A stretch of 64,000 nt of DNA from Elusimicrobiota bacterium (GTDB lineage: Bacteria; CG03; SLGR01): the NCBI GenBank assembly GCA_003553445.1, contig PWEK01000094.1, positions 1 to 64,000 of the forward strand. The letters run 5' to 3'. Position numbers and translations under genes: made by a program. Below are positions 53,299 through 61,979 of this stretch, one piece after another. How positions within the stretch are numbered: position 1 is the first letter of the stretch; every line of letters begins with the position of its first letter. A model generated the notes under the pieces. That model searched no databases and was not told the origin of the DNA. It saw only the letters and a program-made list of their open reading frames with translations.

Positions 53299-53358
53299 AG
53301 AATCATGATGAGAGGCAAACCGAAGGGTTCCGTCCCTAGGCAATGCCTCTCCTTTTTT
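53299..53358 (+). ncRNA. Candidate 60-nt structured small RNA with intrinsic terminator
   Basis: A near-consensus promoter is followed 7 nt later by this transcript. GAGAGGCA (53310-53317) pairs perfectly with TGCCTCTC (53344-53351). Inside are a small hairpin AACC-GAAG-GGTT (53318-53329) and a CCTAGG palindrome (53335-53340). Six Us follow (53353-53358), so the outer stem acts as terminator. No ORF of useful size exists in it. It matches no riboswitch class I can recall, and no plus-strand gene lies downstream for it to regulate in cis. It overlaps the last codon of a NYN-domain remnant on the other strand. Confidence 0.6.
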
Positions 53359-53572
53359 ATCTCTCTTTTTTATACTCCAATTTATTTTTTAAGTCATTCA
53401 TAAAAGCAATATGACTCATAAATTTACGAAATAAAGAAGAATAGTTGTGTTTATCAGGAACCATAAGTTTTAAAAGTTTCTCTTTCCTTATCAGGTATTT
53501 AATGAGGCAATGAAAATCACCATCACCGGTTGTTATAATTGTCTTATCGTAGTTTTCATATTCAATTTTTAT
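53357..53572 (-). pseudogene. 3' fragment of a NYN-domain (LabA/DUF88) nuclease gene
   Basis: A 71-codon frame without a usable start encodes the C-terminal half of a NYN PIN-like nuclease: YDKTIITTGDGDFHCLIKYL (the conserved SGDGDF-type acidic motif) then MVPDKHNYSSLFRKF. The N-terminal half with the first catalytic Asp is missing and a stop lies immediately upstream. The rest of 53168-53687 shows no further gene apart from the small RNA locus. Confidence 0.7.
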
Positions 53573-53687
53573 TTATAATTAAAGTAATTGGTCATCATAT
53601 ACATATAATCTAGAAAACCGACAGAATTTTGTCAATCATCTCCTTAAGTTTTTCTTGCTTCAAATTCACATAAATGTCTTATAAGAA

Positions 53688-55418
53688 TCAGCGGAAAATA
53701 TCTCTTAAGCCGTCCTCTATTCTTTCCTGGACGTCTGATGTTTCTTCGGCTAGTGCTTTCTCTATTTCTTTTCTTTTATTATCTATCTCCCTTTCAGCTT
53801 CCCTTTTTCTCTGAAGCGCCAGGTCTCTTTCTTTTTCAACCTTAGCCAGTGTTTCTGACCTTAATTCATAAACTTCAGCCGTAATCTCTTCAGCGCGTGA
53901 TACAATTTTCTGATCAATAATTTTTCTTACCTGCTCTGTGGCTTCCTGAACCTGCGCCCCCATTTCTTCCTTAAGACGCTCTGAAATGATTCTGTCCAGG
54001 TTTGATGAAATTTTAAAATCGGGAGAGTTTCTTTTACCGCTAACCTGCGCTTTTATCTCAATATCCGGATCCCCTAAACCTATATAATCAGTCCATTCGG
54101 AAGGTAGAAGCCCGCGGCCTTTCCAGCTCAATTCCGAGTTTAATTCCTCCGACAAAAACTCCGCCTCCATATGTAAGTCTCCAGAGGCTTCTCCTATATT
54201 AAAACCCCTGTAGCTAACATCTATGGTATCCCTCGGCATCTCCTCTCTTCTGTCGAAAACCGCAGAGAGTTCAAAGTTGCCTCCTAAAACCTCGACCGAT
54301 GCCGGCTCTTCATGCATATGAGGGGACCAGGAAAGATTCTCAATCTGCACATATTCACCTCCGGCGCCTGCAAGATAAGCTTTTGCTATAAGAAACGGGG
54401 GGTGCATCTTTTCACGAAAAAAAACTATGTCTTCGCCTTTAAACCTGGGAGGACGGGCAGCTCTCTTTTTTTCTTTACGGGGCGGGATATATTTTCTTAC
54501 TGTATCCACATAACCTACAAACCTCGTAAACCTGCCCATAACCACAGGCCCGAATATCGTTTCGGCAATATCGGAGGTATCCAGAGAAGGAAGCTGGAGC
54601 TTATCCATTATCAAACGGTAATCCGTTCTGCGGGCTTCATCTATTTCCTTGCGTATTTCCAGAACACTGGAAACATCGGAATTGAACTCGGAAATCGAAA
54701 CCCTTGTGTTTTCTGCAAATTCTTCGGCCTCTTGAATTGCTTGTCGAAGTTCTTCAATTTTTTGCCTTGCTACTGCTATATCTTCCCTGGTATTGATGTT
54801 CAGCCTTCTTATGTCCTCAACCCCAGACTGTACTCTTTGGGAGACAGGGCCGGCATCTTTTGCCTTTAGTTTTTCAGCTTTTTCTTTGAGCCCCTCCAAT
54901 TCACCTCTGGCCTCAATATACCTTTCATAGGATTTCAGGTCTTCAGCTCTTATTTCCGGAATATCTATTCTGTCAACCGCCCTGTCTTTAATCTGAGAAA
55001 GCCACCGAATAAGATGCTGCCGGTATATCTTCATTCTGTCCTCATCCTCTTCTCTTTTCTTTCTCGGAATAAAGCCCGAAGAGGTTCTTTCAGTTCCGAA
55101 TGCTAAACCGGTGCCCGACATCTCATTTATGTTAATTTTTCTCTCAAGAAGCGCTGCAGTAATAAGAGAAAACCTTATGGATTCTGTCTCAAAAAGATTC
55201 TTGTACTCCTCATTTCTGCTTGCCACCGTAAACCCTCTTACTTCTATTCCGAAAGGAGACAGACTTAAATTCACTTCATCGGCTTCTACCTTTGCTCCCC
55301 AAATTGCAGTACCTGCTTTTTCTATGGAGCTATGAATTATTCTGGGAGCGAAAAGAACAGTTCCGCCGATAAAAAAAACAAGAAGAACACCCAGTGTTAT
55401 GAAACCCTTCCACCTCAC
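53688..55418 (-). CDS. TIGR03545 family envelope protein (AsmA-like)
   Basis: 576 aa. N-terminal transmembrane anchor (about 5-25), an AsmA/DUF748-like start (LSLSPFGIEVRGFTV), a long coiled coil (about 130-260), a beta-rich middle (VQIENLSWSPHM) and a second coiled coil at the C-terminus (about 480-576). This is the TIGR03545 architecture. It overlaps the TIGR03546 gene by 4 bp, and the two families are nearly always paired. By analogy with AsmA-like proteins it may bridge the envelope for lipid transport, which is inference. Confidence 0.85.
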   Translation of the reverse strand: MRWKGFITLGVLLVFFIGGTVLFAPRIIHSSIEKAGTAIWGAKVEADEVNLSLSPFGIEVRGFTVASRNEEYKNLFETESIRFSLITAALLERKININEMSGTGLAFGTERTSSGFIPRKKREEDEDRMKIYRQHLIRWLSQIKDRAVDRIDIPEIRAEDLKSYERYIEARGELEGLKEKAEKLKAKDAGPVSQRVQSGVEDIRRLNINTREDIAVARQKIEELRQAIQEAEEFAENTRVSISEFNSDVSSVLEIRKEIDEARRTDYRLIMDKLQLPSLDTSDIAETIFGPVVMGRFTRFVGYVDTVRKYIPPRKEKKRAARPPRFKGEDIVFFREKMHPPFLIAKAYLAGAGGEYVQIENLSWSPHMHEEPASVEVLGGNFELSAVFDRREEMPRDTIDVSYRGFNIGEASGDLHMEAEFLSEELNSELSWKGRGLLPSEWTDYIGLGDPDIEIKAQVSGKRNSPDFKISSNLDRIISERLKEEMGAQVQEATEQVRKIIDQKIVSRAEEITAEVYELRSETLAKVEKERDLALQRKREAEREIDNKRKEIEKALAEETSDVQERIEDGLRDIFR

Positions 55419-55924
55419 AGCTTGACCCTCCGGTAAACCTTGTAGATTCTGGATGCCTTGATTATCTTTACTATTTTTGTCTTCTCAACCTTTTCCTTAA
55501 GATTTTCCCTGTAGTAAAGAACAAACTTTTTTGCGTAAATATAAAGAGGAAAAACAAAAACCAGTGAAAGAACAAGAGAACCAAGCACAACCGTATTATG
55601 AAACCGGGCAAGAGCGAGTATAGGTGTGTTATATAAAAACCCCCATATGCCTTCAAGCGGATCCCATAAAAGAAGAGACCGCCCTATATAATGGGATATG
55701 CCGTCCACAGCATATCCGATTATTCCAAAAATCATAGCAGAAAACACTGCTGCGGAGATATTGACCTTAAGGATAATAAGCAGCACAAATATGATAAGGT
55801 TATGCAGAGAAAACGTCGGTGTAAGCCCTATAACAAAGCCCAATATAAAACCGCCCGCCACTTCTGACGGAGATGTATCTGCATTTAAAGCTTTAAAAAG
55901 TTTTTTTAAAAGCTTAAGCCACAC
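55415..55924 (-). CDS. TIGR03546 / DUF2062 membrane protein
   Basis: 169 aa with about four transmembrane segments. PSEVAGGFILGFVIGLTPTFSLHNLIIFVLLI is the DUF2062-like core of TIGR03546. The GTG start follows a weak CAGGG site. It is the constant partner of TIGR03545, encoded directly after it. Confidence 0.88.
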   Translation of the reverse strand: MWLKLLKKLFKALNADTSPSEVAGGFILGFVIGLTPTFSLHNLIIFVLLIILKVNISAAVFSAMIFGIIGYAVDGISHYIGRSLLLWDPLEGIWGFLYNTPILALARFHNTVVLGSLVLSLVFVFPLYIYAKKFVLYYRENLKEKVEKTKIVKIIKASRIYKVYRRVKL

Positions 55925-56085
55925 TTGTTATACCCTGCCGCAATCGGTGTTTTTCCAAAGAAAGCGCCAGCTGAAGAATTCGCATTTATATATTGAGTCT
56001 TTTTCATTTGTTATATTTCCTAAACATATGGACATTATATTTAGTTAATCCTAAAAACTCAAGGAGATTCGAGCATTCGGGGCGC

Positions 56086-57006
56086 TCATGTATTTTTTCT
56101 TTTTTTTGAAAGATTCTGGAAAGCAATTGAAGCCGCGAAACCGGCAAGAAAAAAAAGAAGAATAACTGCAGCAGGTCCGGCATCAGACGGCAGCACATTA
56201 GGAGCGGTTATTATGGCAAACTCAGCATCCACCGTATCCACAAGAGAATAATCTTTAAAAGGCCAGAGAACAAAAAAGGAACCTATTACCAGCCCTACGA
56301 GAAAATACAGAGTCTTGCTTTTTTGCCTGCTGAAGAGATACCCCAGTACCCTGACAAAGAAAACGAGGCCTGCTATGCATCCCAGGGCAAAAACACTCAG
56401 GTTGAGAATTGCCCCCGGGTCAAAGCTTGATGTAAACCTTTTTACTTCAAAAATAATAGGGGCATAAACACCGAGCACAAGCAGAATAAAAGACCCGCTT
56501 ATTCCCGGAAGTATCATTGCGGAGATAGCGAAAAAACCGCTTAGGAATATTACCGGAAGTGAAAAATCAAGAATTCCGAAGGTGCGAATTGAATAAAGAC
56601 CAATTACAGCCGCGGCCCCCAGAAGACCGAAAATAGCATTATTGAAATTTTTCTCTTCTATAAGTTTATAGGGTACCATAACCGAAGGCAGCAGAATTCC
56701 GGCGAAAAAAGAAAGGGTATAACCGGGATAATTTCTAAGCGTGATATCAATTATCCAGGAAAAACCCGCAATAGACAACCCCGCCCCTGCAACAATTTGT
56801 ATCAGAAAAATAAATTCCGACCTCTTCAACTGTTCTTTTAACTTTCCTTTTATAATTTCCGAGAAAAACTCTCTGTCTATAGAACCAATTGCCCTTATCA
56901 GCCTTTCATATATTCCCAGAACAAGCGCAAAAGTGCCCCCGCTTACGCCGGGAACTATATTTGCGCCTCCAATTAGCATTCCTTTAAAAATATTTATCAA
57001 CCACAT
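56086..57006 (-). CDS. DUF368 polyprenyl-phosphate transporter
   Basis: About 306 aa from ATG 57006 (AAGGAT six bases ahead); the longer frame to 57066 overlaps the MGMT gene. Nine or ten transmembrane helices. FKGMLIGGANIVPGVSGGTFAL and AMILPGISGSFILLVLGVY are the two PGxSG motifs of DUF368, the family shown (PopT) to recycle undecaprenyl phosphate across the membrane. It fits with wall and LPS synthesis genes nearby. Confidence 0.9.
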   Translation of the reverse strand: MWLINIFKGMLIGGANIVPGVSGGTFALVLGIYERLIRAIGSIDREFFSEIIKGKLKEQLKRSEFIFLIQIVAGAGLSIAGFSWIIDITLRNYPGYTLSFFAGILLPSVMVPYKLIEEKNFNNAIFGLLGAAAVIGLYSIRTFGILDFSLPVIFLSGFFAISAMILPGISGSFILLVLGVYAPIIFEVKRFTSSFDPGAILNLSVFALGCIAGLVFFVRVLGYLFSRQKSKTLYFLVGLVIGSFFVLWPFKDYSLVDTVDAEFAIITAPNVLPSDAGPAAVILLFFLAGFAASIAFQNLSKKRKNT

Positions 57007-57010
57007 TTTT

Positions 57011-57358
57011 CTATCCTTTTCCGTCCGCCCCTGCAAGAGGATAAAAAACTTTCTCAAAGTCAACAATCATATTATCCTTATCTACCGCCACTCCCTCTTT
57101 CTCAAGAAGAATCTTTTTGCGGGCAGCGCCCCCTCCTGCAGAGAAACCGCCTAAAGAACCATCCGATTTTACAATCCTGTGACAGGGAACTTCCGGAGCA
57201 TAGGGATTTTTTGACAGAGCCGCACCTACAGCCCTGTAGGCCCCGGTGCCCAGAAACCTTGCAATTTCACCGTATGTAGAGACCCTTTTTACGGGAACCC
57301 TCATAGCCGCCCTCCATACCTTTTCATTAAACTTACTCACTGTGAAAACCGTAGTCAT
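57011..57358 (-). CDS. Methylguanine-DNA methyltransferase family protein
   Basis: About 115 aa from ATG 57358, containing only the C-terminal DNA-binding domain. VWRAAMRVPVKRVSTYGEIARFLG is the helix-turn-helix with recognition helix, RAVGAALSKNPY is the Asn-hinge area and VPCHRIV holds the acceptor Cys, so this is a potentially active suicide repair enzyme, not an ATL. The missing N-terminal domain is common in small Ogt-like forms. It overlaps the lptD 3' end by 26 nt. Confidence 0.88.
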   Translation of the reverse strand: MTTVFTVSKFNEKVWRAAMRVPVKRVSTYGEIARFLGTGAYRAVGAALSKNPYAPEVPCHRIVKSDGSLGGFSAGGGAARKKILLEKEGVAVDKDNMIVDFEKVFYPLAGADGKG

Positions 57359-59333
57359 CATCAACCAAGCTACCGTCGCTATCATACAGAAATCTGCTGT
57401 ACCCCCCCGCCTTTCTTTCAGGAAAAGCCGCTATGTTAAAAAGAAGCCACAACTCGGTTTCACGGCCCCTTTTGAGAAACCTCAGCTCTGATTCCCAGCA
57501 GTGCATATCCCACCTTACATTCAGGCTTTTCTCCAGCACCTCGGAAACCTCAAATCCGGGTGCTTTATCGGTTTTTTCCAGATTGAATCTTACTCCGGGA
57601 GTTAACTGAAAGCTCCCGATTCCGAAGCTGACATTCTGGAAAATATCAAGAACTCCCGGTCTCAGATAATCATACCGCACCCTTGTCTGAGAGATGTCTG
57701 CAATATCAAGCATATATAATTGTTCCATAAATTTTTCTTCATAATAATTGTACCTGTTTCTTGCAAAAAACCTGCTTCGGTTCCTGCGGTACTCAAAGTC
57801 TAATATGAAATCCCCCAACGGTTCATCCCCCGTTTCGTTAAAGTCATAATCAAATGCGGCAGAAAAACGCATACCCCTGTAAGGCATCAGGGAAAGCCTG
57901 TTCTCAATATGCGAGGTTTTTCTTTCCCACGGATCCTCCACCTGTCGGCGCCATCTGTAATTAGTGTCCAAAAAGAACATGTTGAATAAACCCTGCCTCA
58001 CCCCGGCAGAAAAACTTAAGTAATGACTCAGATAACTTTTTTCCTCATAACGCTCCTGCCACTTTCCATCATAGCCAACAGAAGGATAAAAGTTCATGAA
58101 ATACCTTCCGTCCGATATTATCCGGTATGAGGTATTTACCCTGCTGTCCCACGAGAGGTTTGACTGCCAAAAATCATTATCAGGGTTGTATATGTTTTCA
58201 TATTTTGTCTGGGCCCTCATCGATAAGCCTGCCGGGAGAGAAAAAGAGGGAAACCTCATGCGCAGGCCGGGAAGAATGTACTCTTCTATTTCATATGCCC
58301 CATCTACCCACGTGTCTGTCCTGTCGCCATAAGCCGAAACCCTCAGCCTGTCCCCCGTATAGCGCCCCTCCGCCTGGTAATAAAGAGTATCCCTCACATA
58401 TTCCTGCTCTCTCGGGTCGTACCTCATACCCAGATCCCTCAGGCTGGTGTACGAGGTTCTGTAATTCAAACTCAGGTCATCGCTTAAATCCTGCCACCCG
58501 TCCAGATCAACTTTAAACTCACTCTTATTTTCATCCATATCCCTCAGGTAATAAACCTTTGCCTCGGCCTGACCGCTTTCATATGAATATTCATGCCCAA
58601 GCCTTACCCCCAATCCCTTTTTAAGCATTACGTCAAGACCTCCGTATGTTCTGGAATTATCGGAGAAGGGATAGGACAAAACGGCCTTCGCATAGTATCC
58701 CATTGAATTGCTTCTACCTATATCCACATCCCATTCTAAGTCGATATCCCCAAGGTTTCTAAAATAATAGGGGTAATACAATGTCGGCAACCCCCTGACA
58801 TACAGAAGCATATTCCATGAACTGAAAAAAGAACCAAGCTGCAGATTGATATCGCTGCCGGAAAACCTGTAATGCGGGGGATCATGGTCACATGTAGTAA
58901 TTTCTCCGGAAGGTATGCGGAAGTCTTTCTCTCCCTTTATAAAAACCTTATCGGAGCTCACGTACATCGGGGGAGCGCTTATTCTCGTATTTCTCACTGT
59001 GCCGGTAGAGCTCCTTAAATAAAAAACAATATCATCAGCCGTCAGTTCATACTCACTTCTTTTTAAAAAAACATTACCCCGGGCTTCAATCTTCTCATTT
59101 TTTCTGAAATAAAAAATTCTGTCGGCATTAAACTCTATATCTTTATAGTTCATTATCACGTTGCCGCGGGCTTCAAGAAGCATCTCTTCATTGTCATATT
59201 CAATAATATCAGCAGATATATCCGCAGAAGCAGAAACTGAATCTGACCGGGCCGGAGAATGAACTCCGCCGGAGAAAAGTTTAAGAACAGTTATAAACAG
59301 TATTTTAGTTATATTCCCTGTATGCATATTCAA
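57333..59333 (-). CDS. lptD: LPS-assembly protein LptD
   Basis: 666 aa outer-membrane beta barrel that inserts LPS. N-terminal signal-like segment, an OstA/LptA beta-jellyroll (about 35-150: ADIIEYDNEEMLLEARGNVIMNYKD) and the LptD C-terminal barrel (about 150-666) of alternating aromatic/polar strands. TTCDHDPPHYRF and RGLPTLYYPYY are typical. Shows that the organism has an LPS-type outer membrane. The folC gene overlaps its start by 29 nt. Confidence 0.92.
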   Translation of the reverse strand: MNMHTGNITKILFITVLKLFSGGVHSPARSDSVSASADISADIIEYDNEEMLLEARGNVIMNYKDIEFNADRIFYFRKNEKIEARGNVFLKRSEYELTADDIVFYLRSSTGTVRNTRISAPPMYVSSDKVFIKGEKDFRIPSGEITTCDHDPPHYRFSGSDINLQLGSFFSSWNMLLYVRGLPTLYYPYYFRNLGDIDLEWDVDIGRSNSMGYYAKAVLSYPFSDNSRTYGGLDVMLKKGLGVRLGHEYSYESGQAEAKVYYLRDMDENKSEFKVDLDGWQDLSDDLSLNYRTSYTSLRDLGMRYDPREQEYVRDTLYYQAEGRYTGDRLRVSAYGDRTDTWVDGAYEIEEYILPGLRMRFPSFSLPAGLSMRAQTKYENIYNPDNDFWQSNLSWDSRVNTSYRIISDGRYFMNFYPSVGYDGKWQERYEEKSYLSHYLSFSAGVRQGLFNMFFLDTNYRWRRQVEDPWERKTSHIENRLSLMPYRGMRFSAAFDYDFNETGDEPLGDFILDFEYRRNRSRFFARNRYNYYEEKFMEQLYMLDIADISQTRVRYDYLRPGVLDIFQNVSFGIGSFQLTPGVRFNLEKTDKAPGFEVSEVLEKSLNVRWDMHCWESELRFLKRGRETELWLLFNIAAFPERKAGGYSRFLYDSDGSLVDDDYGFHSE

Positions 59334-60525
59334 GAGCGGGCCTTACAACTGAAAAAGAGCCGCAGCATACAAGCCAGTCGCCCCTTTTCATTTTCCCGCT
59401 AATATTTCTAAAAGCCCCTGCAAAGCTTTCTGCAGTTTCCCCCTTTGACCCAAAACACCCGGCAAGCCGGGAGCAATCCAGGGCCCTTTCCGAAGCGGGG
59501 GTGATAAGAAAAGCATTCTTTACCTCGGGCATTAAAAAAGAAGCCATGGCTTCATAATCTTTATCCTTTAAAACACCCATGATCAGAAAAACATCAACTG
59601 AATCCGGCCTTTCTCTCAAATACTCCGCAAGAGTTTCTGCCGAAGACGGATTATGGGCGGCGTCAACTATTAATTTTTTCCCATCCCCGGCATCAAAAAC
59701 TTCCAGCCGTCCCCTGGAAAAACCCTGCCTGCAGCCCTCTTTTATATTTCCCTGATTTATTTTCATTGCCACACCAAGCGTCGCAGCAGCAGCGGCATTA
59801 TCGCACTGATGAAGTCCTCTCATTCCCGGCTTAATATTCTTAATTCTATTATTTCCGGCCTTAAAATCAAAAGAATAAAAACCATCCCCCTGTGACTCAA
59901 TGTTTTCTTTTTTACATTCTATTCCTGAAGAAAAAACCCGGCACCCCATCTTTTTTCCGGTTTCTCTTACATGCGCGGTCCGTGAAAAATCTATCAAAAG
60001 CCCCTCTTCTTTTATAATACCCGCCTTTTCGGCAGCTATACTTTCTATGCTTTCCCCAAGATACTCAGTATGCTCAACGGATATGGGCGTTATGACGGAA
60101 GCAATCTTGTTTTCACATACATTTGTCGCATCCAGACGCCCTCCAAGACCGGTCTCCATAACCGCCACATCACACTTCTCCCTAAAGAAAAGAAGTATTG
60201 CTGCTGCCGTCAGCTTCTCAAACTGTGATAGCTCCACCCCGGTTTCTCTTAGGGCAACTTTAATTTTTTTCAACTCTTCTTTTATCATTCTTAGTGACGC
60301 CGCCTCAGAATTTATCCTTATCCTTTCGGTAAAATTAAAAATATGCGGAGAAGTATATAAACCCGTCTTCTTTCCGGAACTGATCATAATGCGACTTATG
60401 TATTCAGAAACTGAACCCTTGCCGTTGGTTCCCGCTACAGCTATAACCGGAAGCTTTTTGTGGGGGCTTCCTTCAAACTGAAGAATTTTTTGTAGAGAAT
60501 CTATCTGGAATTTATTTTCCGGCAA
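59305..60525 (-). CDS. folC: Folylpolyglutamate / dihydrofolate synthase
   Basis: 406 aa Mur-ligase-like enzyme adding glutamate to folates. P-loop VAGTNGKGSVSEYI, GLYTSPHI, METGLGGRLDATN (metal), ITPISVEHTEYLG and the C-terminal VDAAHNPSSAETLAEYL. Abuts accD upstream, a common gene order (accD-folC). Confidence 0.95.
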   Translation of the reverse strand: MPENKFQIDSLQKILQFEGSPHKKLPVIAVAGTNGKGSVSEYISRIMISSGKKTGLYTSPHIFNFTERIRINSEAASLRMIKEELKKIKVALRETGVELSQFEKLTAAAILLFFREKCDVAVMETGLGGRLDATNVCENKIASVITPISVEHTEYLGESIESIAAEKAGIIKEEGLLIDFSRTAHVRETGKKMGCRVFSSGIECKKENIESQGDGFYSFDFKAGNNRIKNIKPGMRGLHQCDNAAAAATLGVAMKINQGNIKEGCRQGFSRGRLEVFDAGDGKKLIVDAAHNPSSAETLAEYLRERPDSVDVFLIMGVLKDKDYEAMASFLMPEVKNAFLITPASERALDCSRLAGCFGSKGETAESFAGAFRNISGKMKRGDWLVCCGSFSVVRPALEYAYREYN

Positions 60526-61350
60526 CTAACTTTTCTTACTGCTGCCGGTGCTCTTGAACATTCTTATAAGGCCTGCAAGAGTTGGCCTCAAATCTTCTCT
60601 TTCAACAACCATGTCAAGCATTCCATGTTCGAGAAGAAACTCCGCTCTCTGAAAGCCTTCGGGAAGTTCTTCTTTAATTGTCTGTTTTATGACCCTGGGG
60701 CCTGCAAAAGCTATAAGAGCGCCGGGCTCTGAGATATTGATATCGCCTATCATTGCGAAAGAGGCCGAAACACCGCCGCTTGTGGGATCGCACATCAGGG
60801 AAATATAAGGTATTTTTTCTTCGCTCAATCTTGATATTGCAGCCGCTGTCTTTGCCATCTGCATTAATGAAAGAATCCCCTCCTGCATCCTGGCTCCGCC
60901 TGATGAAGAAACAAGAATAAGCGGATATCTCCACTTTATGGCCCTTTCAACCGCCAGACACACCTTTTCTCCAACTGCCGATCCCATACTTCCCCCCATA
61001 AAAGAAAAATCAAGTATGCACATTACCACGTCATTGCCTTCTAATTTCGCTTTACCTGTTATTACAGCCTCGTTAAGTTTTGTTTTCTTTCTGTATTTGT
61101 GAATTCGGTCTCTGTAGGGAAGCTTGTCCATAAAATCCAGCGGGTCTCCTGCCGTAAATTCACTATCGTACTCTTTAAAGCTGCCCTCATCAACCAAAAC
61201 TTCAAGTCTCTTTCTATAAGGAAGCCTGAAATAATAATCACACTTGGGGCAAACCCAGAGATTTCCTTCCAGCTCTTTTTTATATATTGAAAAATGACAC
61301 TTGGGGCATTTTTCAAATAACCCTTCCCCGTTACTTTTCTTTTCTACCAC
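60526..61350 (-). CDS. accD: Acetyl-CoA carboxylase carboxyltransferase subunit beta
   Basis: 274 aa. N-terminal zinc ribbon (CPKCHFSIYKKELEGNLWVCPKCDYYF) and the crotonase-fold carboxyltransferase with FMGGSMGSAVGEK, SSSGGARMQEG and DPTSGGVSASFAM. The stop abuts the folC start. The TrpF-like gene overlaps its start by 7 bp, so both are coupled. Confidence 0.97.
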   Translation of the reverse strand: MVEKKSNGEGLFEKCPKCHFSIYKKELEGNLWVCPKCDYYFRLPYRKRLEVLVDEGSFKEYDSEFTAGDPLDFMDKLPYRDRIHKYRKKTKLNEAVITGKAKLEGNDVVMCILDFSFMGGSMGSAVGEKVCLAVERAIKWRYPLILVSSSGGARMQEGILSLMQMAKTAAAISRLSEEKIPYISLMCDPTSGGVSASFAMIGDINISEPGALIAFAGPRVIKQTIKEELPEGFQRAEFLLEHGMLDMVVEREDLRPTLAGLIRMFKSTGSSKKS

Positions 61351-61943
61351 AGCGATATCTCCCTTATATATTTCTTCATTTTTTTATAATCAATTTTCCT
61401 TGGAGACTTCTCAATAGCTTTTTTTATACTCCAGCACCGCGGTTTCAGATAACCGCAGATATCTTTTATTCCCTCAAGTTCCAGGTCTCCCTCAACTATT
61501 GTATTTTCCATCTTAAAGTTCCTTTTTAAATTTTCAAGGATTTCCTTTGAAAACTCACTGTTAATGCCGGTAGTTACATATTCGGCGCCCCATAAAGATG
61601 GATCAGTGCATTCATCCCTGCCGCGCATATCCAGTATAAGTTTTTTGTCCGGAAAAGAAATTTTCTCCCTGAAATCTTCCGGATCGGCATCCCTGGGGTC
61701 TACCTGAATAAAATCGCCTTTTATACTGTTTATTTCCGACTTATTTATTTCGTCGTATCCGCCTGCCTCTATTATAAATCCGGTGTAAGAAGGAAGCATT
61801 TCGGCAATTTCAGATGCCTTTTCCGCTGAAATTTTTTTTCTGTTCCCCCTTTCCAGTGATACAGAAAGAAATTCCGCGCCAAGTATTGCAGCCCACCTGG
61901 CATCTTCTGTGTTTGCGGCGCAGGATATCTTGACATCAGGCAT
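61344..61943 (-). CDS. Divergent TrpF-like protein (second phosphoribosylanthranilate isomerase paralogue)
   Basis: 199 aa. The N-terminus follows TrpF (VKISCAANTEDARWAAILGAEFLSV against KICGITNLEDAL...GADAVGF) and the end has SPRKIDYKKMKKYI in place of the SPGKKD tail. The catalytic Cys of KICG is displaced (KISC) and the phosphate loop GGSGKTFDW is absent, although LILDMRG keeps the Asp region. A genuine trpF lies upstream of trpB at the window's right edge, so this is a second, probably repurposed or inactive copy between trpA and accD. It could bind a related ligand or regulate. Moderately sure of family, not of activity. Confidence 0.7.
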   Translation of the reverse strand: MPDVKISCAANTEDARWAAILGAEFLSVSLERGNRKKISAEKASEIAEMLPSYTGFIIEAGGYDEINKSEINSIKGDFIQVDPRDADPEDFREKISFPDKKLILDMRGRDECTDPSLWGAEYVTTGINSEFSKEILENLKRNFKMENTIVEGDLELEGIKDICGYLKPRCWSIKKAIEKSPRKIDYKKMKKYIREISLW

Positions 61944-61979
61944 TTAAAAGCTCTTCCGTTTTCTTCTTAATCATATCTT

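Noticed and set aside
53303-53330. Hammerhead ribozyme core (GATGAG...CGAAG) in the candidate small RNA
   Set aside because: The invariant C of CUGAUGA is A and stem II cannot form; the outer stem and U-run explain the structure better.
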